A program made the translations under genes and the position numbers. From Dolichospermum sp. UHCC 0259 (GTDB lineage: Bacteria; Cyanobacteriota; Cyanobacteriia; Cyanobacteriales; Nostocaceae), in assembly GCF_009711935.1 (NCBI RefSeq), contig NZ_VIKX01000322.1, forward strand, positions 1 through 62,353: a stretch of 62,353 nucleotides of DNA. The letters run 5' to 3'. Each line of letters opens with the position of its first letter. The first letter of the stretch is position 1. The notes under the pieces are model-generated. The model saw nothing but the letters and a program-made list of their open reading frames with translations, ran no database searches and was not told the DNA's origin. Shown here in pieces: positions 57,438-62,353 of this stretch.

Positions 57438-59021
57438 TTAATTTTCCCTATTTTCATTACCAGCAGGAAGTAGAATACCTTCCATCAATAAAGTATCCAT
57501 AAACATCTTCCGCAAACTTCGCTGGATCTGAATATGTTTTCCCGGCTTTACCTTTGTCAATGTTCGCAGCAACAAATTAGATTCACCCATACTTTCTACA
57601 CCATCTACTAGAGTGGGTTCAAGGACATCAGGATCATTTGTTTTTAACTGTTGTCCTATTTCTTCAATCACTTGATATATATGAGTTAAATTAGAATCGT
57701 AAGGTAGATAAACTTCCACTACTGCAAATATGTACTGTTTGGAGTAATTGGTAATTGAGCCAATATCTCCATTACGGATAATCTGTAATTGACCATTAGG
57801 ATGTCTAATACGGGTAGTTCTCAGTTCAATAGCTTCAACAGTACCTTCTACTGTTTTCTCTTCAACTTTCCCAGCCTCAATATAGTCACCTACCAAATAG
57901 TAGTTTTCAAAAAGAATAAAAAAGCCACAAACTATATCATTAATTAGTGTTTGTGCGCCTAAACCCACAGCGATACCAACAATCCCAGCACCAGCTAAGA
58001 TAGGAGTAGGATTAATATCAAGAATATAGAGAATAGAAACCGCAACACTGAAGTAAACTAAATATTGTAATAAACTACGAAACAAAGGAATCATAGTTGA
58101 ACGTCTGCTTTTTTGGGTGTCAGTCAAATCCTGATCTTTGAATAGCACCTCTTCTAGCAGTAAGTAAATCACCTCAAATATCACACGACTTATGAAAATG
58201 ATGGCGATGATTTTGATAATTTTTAAACCAAAAGTGGCCAGCTTGGCTATTAACTGCACTTGCTGAATTACCAAGGTGACAGTGCAGACGTAAATCACAA
58301 ATTCCAAACACCGTTTCAAAAAGGGAATCAGGTGTTGGAGACGATCATAAAATCTCAACAGATTATCAGGACTGGAGTATTTGAAGCTCAGAACATCTAG
58401 AATATCAACAATTGCTGCAACTGCTTTGAGAATTAGTAATCCCACACCAATGATCAGATAGATTCGTAGTGCGATATATAGATATTCGGAAACTACTGCG
58501 GGTAATTTGAGAACTTGGGTACAAGCAATCAGAACCCATAACCAAATTCCACCTCTGATTCTTTGATTGAGTGCAGTAAAAAAAGCGTCAATACTTTCAT
58601 CGTCGGCGGTATTTTGATCTAAGTTCTTGGCGCGATTACTAGCTATCTTTAACCAATATTTAATAATTTTCAGAGCGAATATTGCTGCAATTACAACACC
58701 AGCACTTTTAGCAATACCAATTCCTAATGTCATCCAAAATCCTGATGGAATCTTGCGAAGCAGGGATATTGTATATTGTTGCAGGTCTTCACCCCGATAG
58801 ATCAGATAACCATTAGCACCGACAATCAAAATGCACAATACTATGCAACCAAGTAATAATAAACCAGTAATATTGCGGCGCAGAATTTTGATTTTTAAAT
58901 CATCACCCTTCAATATTGATAATCTCACCAACGGCTTGAATAACTTACCTACAAGCCATCTTAATATTAGAAAAACAATTATTAAAATGCCGACTTCAGC
59001 CAAAATAATTAATAGGTTCAT
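57438..59021 (-). CDS. MscS-family mechanosensitive ion channel
   Basis: The 527-residue channel has several N-terminal membrane segments and the MscS core at about residues 335-420: GAGIVGIAVGLGAQTLINDIV, the pore-lining TM3 helix, then the GDYIEAG beta domain. MscS channels open under membrane tension and release solutes after hypo-osmotic shock. The larger-than-MscS N-terminus (extra helices to about residue 330) is typical of cyanobacterial members. It is followed by another MscS-type gene on the same strand, 80 bp upstream, so the two may be transcribed together. Confidence 0.93.
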   Translation of the reverse strand: MNLLIILAEVGILIIVFLILRWLVGKLFKPLVRLSILKGDDLKIKILRRNITGLLLLGCIVLCILIVGANGYLIYRGEDLQQYTISLLRKIPSGFWMTLGIGIAKSAGVVIAAIFALKIIKYWLKIASNRAKNLDQNTADDESIDAFFTALNQRIRGGIWLWVLIACTQVLKLPAVVSEYLYIALRIYLIIGVGLLILKAVAAIVDILDVLSFKYSSPDNLLRFYDRLQHLIPFLKRCLEFVIYVCTVTLVIQQVQLIAKLATFGLKIIKIIAIIFISRVIFEVIYLLLEEVLFKDQDLTDTQKSRRSTMIPLFRSLLQYLVYFSVAVSILYILDINPTPILAGAGIVGIAVGLGAQTLINDIVCGFFILFENYYLVGDYIEAGKVEEKTVEGTVEAIELRTTRIRHPNGQLQIIRNGDIGSITNYSKQYIFAVVEVYLPYDSNLTHIYQVIEEIGQQLKTNDPDVLEPTLVDGVESMGESNLLLRTLTKVKPGKHIQIQRSLRKMFMDTLLMEGILLPAGNENREN

Positions 59022-59046
59022 AGTTAGGAAATTTTCGCCTTCTCAT

Positions 59047-59086
59047 GATATCCAAATACCCAAATCCTCAAAGAATTCGGGTATAT
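59047..59086. repeat. Palindrome between the two MscS genes
   Basis: ATACCCAAATCCT and AGAATTCGGGTAT pair imperfectly around a short loop. It resembles the hairpin at 52797-52827. Confidence 0.5.
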
Positions 59087-59101
59087 CTATTCTGAACTTT
59101 C

Positions 59102-60217
59102 TCAATTGTTGCTGTTTTGCATCGGTTTATATTTTTCTGGTTCTGTTCTCAACTCTACATACAGAGAATCAATACCTTCTTGTTCTAAAAGTTCCAAGAT
59201 GGCTAAATTTAAGTTTTTCTCAGCATCAAAGTAGAGATTGTCATCATTAACAAATGCCATAACTTCAATAACTCTGGCATTCTTTTCAATGTTTTTGAAA
59301 CGAATTGTACACTTAGGAGAAAAACCAGGAATAGATTTTGGCATTTGTTGAATAGCATCACAAATTCTCCCGGTTTGCTTGGCGGAAATACCATCAATTT
59401 TGAGAATTAAATTTAATCCCCACTTTAATTCTTCCCCTGGATTTTGTGACCAATTATCTACAATTCCAGAAATCATGCGAGAATTGGGCATTTTCATGAT
59501 TGAACCCCACTTAGCTAGATGCAGTGTTGTTGTTCTAAATCCAATACTTTTTATCTCCACAAAACCATCTAATCCTGATATTCCTACCCAGTCACCTTCA
59601 CGATATAGATTATCAGAATAGATAATCACTGTACAAAACCAATCATAAACAATGTCTTTGAAGAGTAAACCTAATGTGATACCAGCACCACCGAGTAAAC
59701 CCACAAGCGCAGCAGCAGATTGTCCTAAAAATATTTCGCTGATTTTAATTGCCAGTACAATAATTGCTGCTGATTGAAAAATTTTCGGCATCAAAGGTCT
59801 GAGCAATTCATCAAGTTCAGTTTCTGTTTGCAGGACAACGTTAGCAATTAATTGACCTAAAATTGAAGAGCTACGATAAACAACATAGCCAACAATGAAA
59901 ATAACTACTAGGTTCAGACTTTTACCAATAGTATCGGTTAATTTAGAACCTAATTCCTCTGCAAGAATTTCCTTGGTTAGCCAAAATCCACCAATGAGAA
60001 TTAGCCAGTTTAAAGCTGGCTTAATAATAGCAATTAATTCATCATCAAGGGTAGTCTCTGTTTTGCTTGTGAACTTTTCAATGGTTTTAATGATTACTGC
60101 CAGAAAAAACCTTCTTAATGTCTGTGTCATCGTCAGAATGACAATTACAGCAGCAATTTTAGCAATAGGAAAATTGGAGTAATTGATACTTTTGAGCGCG
60201 TTCCAGATAGCTTCCAT
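59102..60217 (-). CDS. MscS-family small-conductance channel
   Basis: The 371-residue protein has four N-terminal membrane segments and the MscS core near residues 165-210: GLLGGAGITLGLLFKDIVYDW and the beta-domain start GDWVGISG. The TM3 pattern is Gly/Ala-rich, as in the pore helix, but lacks the full AxGAAG pattern. It lies directly upstream of the longer MscS gene, 80 bp apart on the same strand. Two adjacent channels with the OpuC importer 5 kb away give this stretch an osmotic-stress character, which is inference. Confidence 0.9.
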   Translation of the reverse strand: MEAIWNALKSINYSNFPIAKIAAVIVILTMTQTLRRFFLAVIIKTIEKFTSKTETTLDDELIAIIKPALNWLILIGGFWLTKEILAEELGSKLTDTIGKSLNLVVIFIVGYVVYRSSSILGQLIANVVLQTETELDELLRPLMPKIFQSAAIIVLAIKISEIFLGQSAAALVGLLGGAGITLGLLFKDIVYDWFCTVIIYSDNLYREGDWVGISGLDGFVEIKSIGFRTTTLHLAKWGSIMKMPNSRMISGIVDNWSQNPGEELKWGLNLILKIDGISAKQTGRICDAIQQMPKSIPGFSPKCTIRFKNIEKNARVIEVMAFVNDDNLYFDAEKNLNLAILELLEQEGIDSLYVELRTEPEKYKPMQNSNN

Positions 60218-60335
60218 TTTTTACCCTGTTAGACGTTTGAGTCTGTTGATTTTTGATCATTGGATGATTTTTATCAGCGTTCAGGATTTTAATAGATATT
60301 TAAATCTTGTTTTCTGAATGCTGGCAAAAAATTTA

Positions 60336-61310
60336 TTAAATTTGACAAAGAATCAATCCAAACCACCCTTTTTTATCTGTCCAAGTTTTCACAGTTTTTA
60401 ATCCTTTACTGTGCAATTGTTTTTCAATAGTTGCTAAATCAAATTTACGGGAAATTTCTGTTAGGATACTTTCTCCTGCTTCAAAGTGAACCTTTAAATC
60501 CAAAACATCTAAAGATACCCAATGACTTTTTTGGCAATGTAAATACATTTCAATTTGATGATCAACGTGATTATAAACCGCTTGGTGTTTAAACAAACTG
60601 ATATCAAAATTACCTTGAAACCGCCAATTTAAATGAGAAAGCATATTTAAATTAAAAGCAGCAGTCACTTCTTGACTATCATTATAAGCAGCTTCTAAAA
60701 TATCCTTGGGTTTTTGTAAATCAATACCTAGCAAAAAGTAATCTCCTGGTTGTAAAGTTCGAGAAACTTGATTTAAAAAAATATCACATTCTTCTGGGTT
60801 AAAATTGCCTAAAGAACTTCCCAGAAAAAACAACATCCGCGATTGTAAATAATTTGATTCTAGATGAACCAAAGCTTGTTCATAAGTTCCTAGTAATCCA
60901 TGAATATCAATATCAGGATACTTTTGTTGTAACTGTAAAACACTAGTTTTCAAAATACCTCCACTAACATCAATAGGGAGATATCTACAATTACCAGCAA
61001 TTTTTTGATAAGCAGTTAGTAAAGCTTGAGTTTTTGTGGAACTACCACTACCTAATTCTATCAATTCACAACAATTTGTAATTTCGGCAATTTCATCAGC
61101 GTATTGTTGTAAAATCCAGGCTTCTGTGCGAGTTGGGTAATATTCTGGTAACTCACAAATTTGTTCAAATAATTGAGAACCAGGATCATCATAAAAATAT
61201 TTGGGTGGTAAATTTTTCGGTTTTTCAGTTAATCCCTTAATGACATCTTTACCATCAATACTTAATTCTTGATAATGATGATCTAAAACTGTTAAAGGTT
61301 GGGTAATCAT
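60336..61310 (-). CDS. egtD: L-histidine N(alpha)-methyltransferase (ergothioneine pathway)
   Basis: EgtD uses SAM to trimethylate histidine to hercynine, the first step of ergothioneine biosynthesis. The 324-residue protein, from the ATG at 61310 (MITQPLTVL), has the expected size. The SAM site is in ELGSGSSTKTQALL near residue 80-90, and YFYDDPGSQLFEQICELPEYYPTRTE matches the N-terminal region. I rejected a start 246 bases upstream because that extension reads through antisense IS66 sequence. EgtB is not present. An IS66 end lies only about 32 bp upstream, so the native promoter may be displaced and transcription may come from the IS. Confidence 0.94.
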   Translation of the reverse strand: MITQPLTVLDHHYQELSIDGKDVIKGLTEKPKNLPPKYFYDDPGSQLFEQICELPEYYPTRTEAWILQQYADEIAEITNCCELIELGSGSSTKTQALLTAYQKIAGNCRYLPIDVSGGILKTSVLQLQQKYPDIDIHGLLGTYEQALVHLESNYLQSRMLFFLGSSLGNFNPEECDIFLNQVSRTLQPGDYFLLGIDLQKPKDILEAAYNDSQEVTAAFNLNMLSHLNWRFQGNFDISLFKHQAVYNHVDHQIEMYLHCQKSHWVSLDVLDLKVHFEAGESILTEISRKFDLATIEKQLHSKGLKTVKTWTDKKGWFGLILCQI

Positions 61311-61342
61311 TTTGTAAAATCCTCTAAGGTGGCTATCAGATC

Positions 61343-62353
61343 GTAGTTTTTCACTCTCCCCCCACTTTCGAGAGTTTATAGGGTAGGTAGAAGTAGGGGT
61401 ATGCATGATATGGTAATGTAAAAAAATCCGCAATGTAATTGAAGCCAAGAGGGAATGAACCGACTGAGTAAAGAAGACCTGGCACAAATGAACCGAGACT
61501 ACTTCCAATCTCTGGACAAACAGAAATTGGTGGAAGTGGCGGAAAATCTTCATCAACTAGCAGTCGAGCAACTAGAAAAATTAGAACAAAACTCTGGCAA
61601 TAGTTCCCTACCCCCATCATCAGACCACTTCAAAAGCCCAAAAAAATCGGGGTTAGAGGAAGAAGACCCGTCACAGGAGTCAGAATCACAAACAGAACTT
61701 AAGCAGGAAAAAAATCTTCTTTCAGAAGAAGGAACAACACCAAAAAACCAGGAATTAGCCAAAAAAAAGCCAGGAAAACAACCAGGGTCTCAAGGTAGAT
61801 GGCGGACAAAGCCCTTAGTGGCAAGCCAAACCATACCGCATTATCCTCTAACTTGTGCCTCGTGTAATAGTGCTTTAGAAATAGACCCACAAGCAAAACC
61901 ACACATGGGGTATTACGTATTGGAACTAGAAAAATTAGAGTTAGGGATCGAAGTCAAGTGTACCCTTCATCACTACTACCAGGCGACTTGCACTTGTGGA
62001 CACCAGACGAAAGAAAAGCCATTGGTCGGTTACATTTCGGTAGTTGAAGGAAGAAGTAGAGATTTATGTTTGCAAGAGTACGGGCTTGTCGGTCCAATGT
62101 TGGCAACGTTTATTGCGTCTCTAGGGATACGATACCGTATATCCCGACCGAAAATTAGAGAATTGTTGAATGATTGGGTAGGTGTGTCACTTTCAGTGGG
62201 AACAATCGACAGATGTATTCGAGAAGTAGGGATAGCTTGTTCTCCAGTAGTTGAAGAATTAATTGAACAATTGCAATCAGCGGAAATAATTCACCTTGAC
62301 GAAACATCTTGGTATGAGAAAGGTAAATATCGCTGGTTATGGGTGGCCATTAC
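61343..62353 (+). mobile_element. IS66-family element (right copy, cut by window end)
   Basis: The left terminus starts at about 61343 with GTAGTTTTTCACTCTCCCC. The first 380 bp or so match the left copy at 79-478 in inverted orientation. The element runs to the end of the window, so its right terminus is not visible. It is inserted between the egtD upstream region and whatever lies beyond the window. Confidence 0.88.
61456..62353 (+). CDS. IS66-family transposase (C-terminus beyond the window)
   Basis: An uninterrupted frame of 299 codons starts MNRLSKEDLAQ and is still open at the last base. It shows the N-terminal helical region, the SSLPPSSD motif, the lysine-rich KKPGKQPGSQGRW linker, a cysteine-rich zinc-binding region (CASC near residue 134, CTCGHQ near 178), then the start of the DDE catalytic domain with HLDETSWYEKGKYRWLW, the first catalytic Asp. 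These are the IS66 tnpC landmarks. The N-terminal half matches the left fragment. The protein would normally be 450-500 residues. Confidence 0.92.

Noticed and set aside
61311-61556. N-terminal extension of EgtD beyond the ATG at 61310
   Set aside because: The extra 82 codons read antisense through the IS66 leader and transposase start, and the identical extension exists in the left IS copy without egtD.

Overview
This window is AT-rich chromosomal DNA from a cyanobacterium, most likely a filamentous heterocyst-forming type (Nostocales, near Anabaena/Nostoc/Dolichospermum). The evidence is a complete phycobilisome core operon (apcE-apcA-apcB-apcC) with a four-repeat ApcE, a separate apcF beside glnA and gifA (the order I recall from Anabaena 7120), many HIP1 octamers (GCGATCGC), 7- and 9-bp short tandem repeats, and a WD40-linked Ser/Thr kinase. 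The genus is inference.

Layout. 1-480: a truncated IS66-type element on the minus strand. 779-7502: a WD40/J-domain protein, gcvP, trhO, tRNA-Ala(UGC) and a DUF938 methyltransferase. 7645-9102: an acyltransferase. 9227-17764: an accessory, defence-like block with a PD-(D/E)XK nuclease-like protein, decayed or orphan antitoxin genes, and a four-gene plus-strand cluster (10174-16882) encoding a VWA membrane protein, a giant tubulin/FtsZ-like GTPase, a MotA/TolQ-like channel with a coiled-coil tail, and a MotB/OmpA-like partner. 17856-24100: uvrA, a broken AlbA_2 gene, apcF, glnA and gifA with NtcA-type sites. 24199-33199: a zinc dehydrogenase, a methyltransferase, an excisionase-like regulator, a kinase-WD40 protein, a monooxygenase-fold protein, a Wzy/O-antigen-ligase-like protein, a YaaW-like protein and a cysteine synthase. 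33460-38154: a small membrane protein and two dynamin-like GTPases, the second fused to a J domain. 38366-43762: the phycobilisome core operon. 43763-44896: a long non-coding stretch with a MITE-like repeat and a candidate small RNA. 44897-52512: a TauE-like transporter and two large carbohydrate-enzyme-like genes. 52860-60217: an OpuC-type osmolyte transporter, small accessory genes, a sterol-desaturase-family protein and two MscS channels. 60336-61310: egtD. 61343-62353: a second IS66 copy, inverted relative to the first and cut by the window end.

The candidate undescribed system is the VWA / tubulin-like / MotA-like / MotB-like cluster. Its last two proteins resemble the ion-driven stator pair of flagella and of Zorya defence (ZorA/ZorB), but the usual ZorC/D or ZorE effectors are absent and a large tubulin-superfamily GTPase and a VWA protein take their place. 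I infer an envelope-anchored, ion-powered machine that may act in defence or in cell-envelope/cytoskeleton work; the sequence alone cannot decide.

Other linked themes are opposing NtcA control of glnA (activation) and gifA (repression), osmotic stress (OpuC transporter plus two MscS channels), and repeated use of J domains fused to unusual partners. Both window ends lie in or beside IS66 copies, so the window may be a contig broken at repeats.
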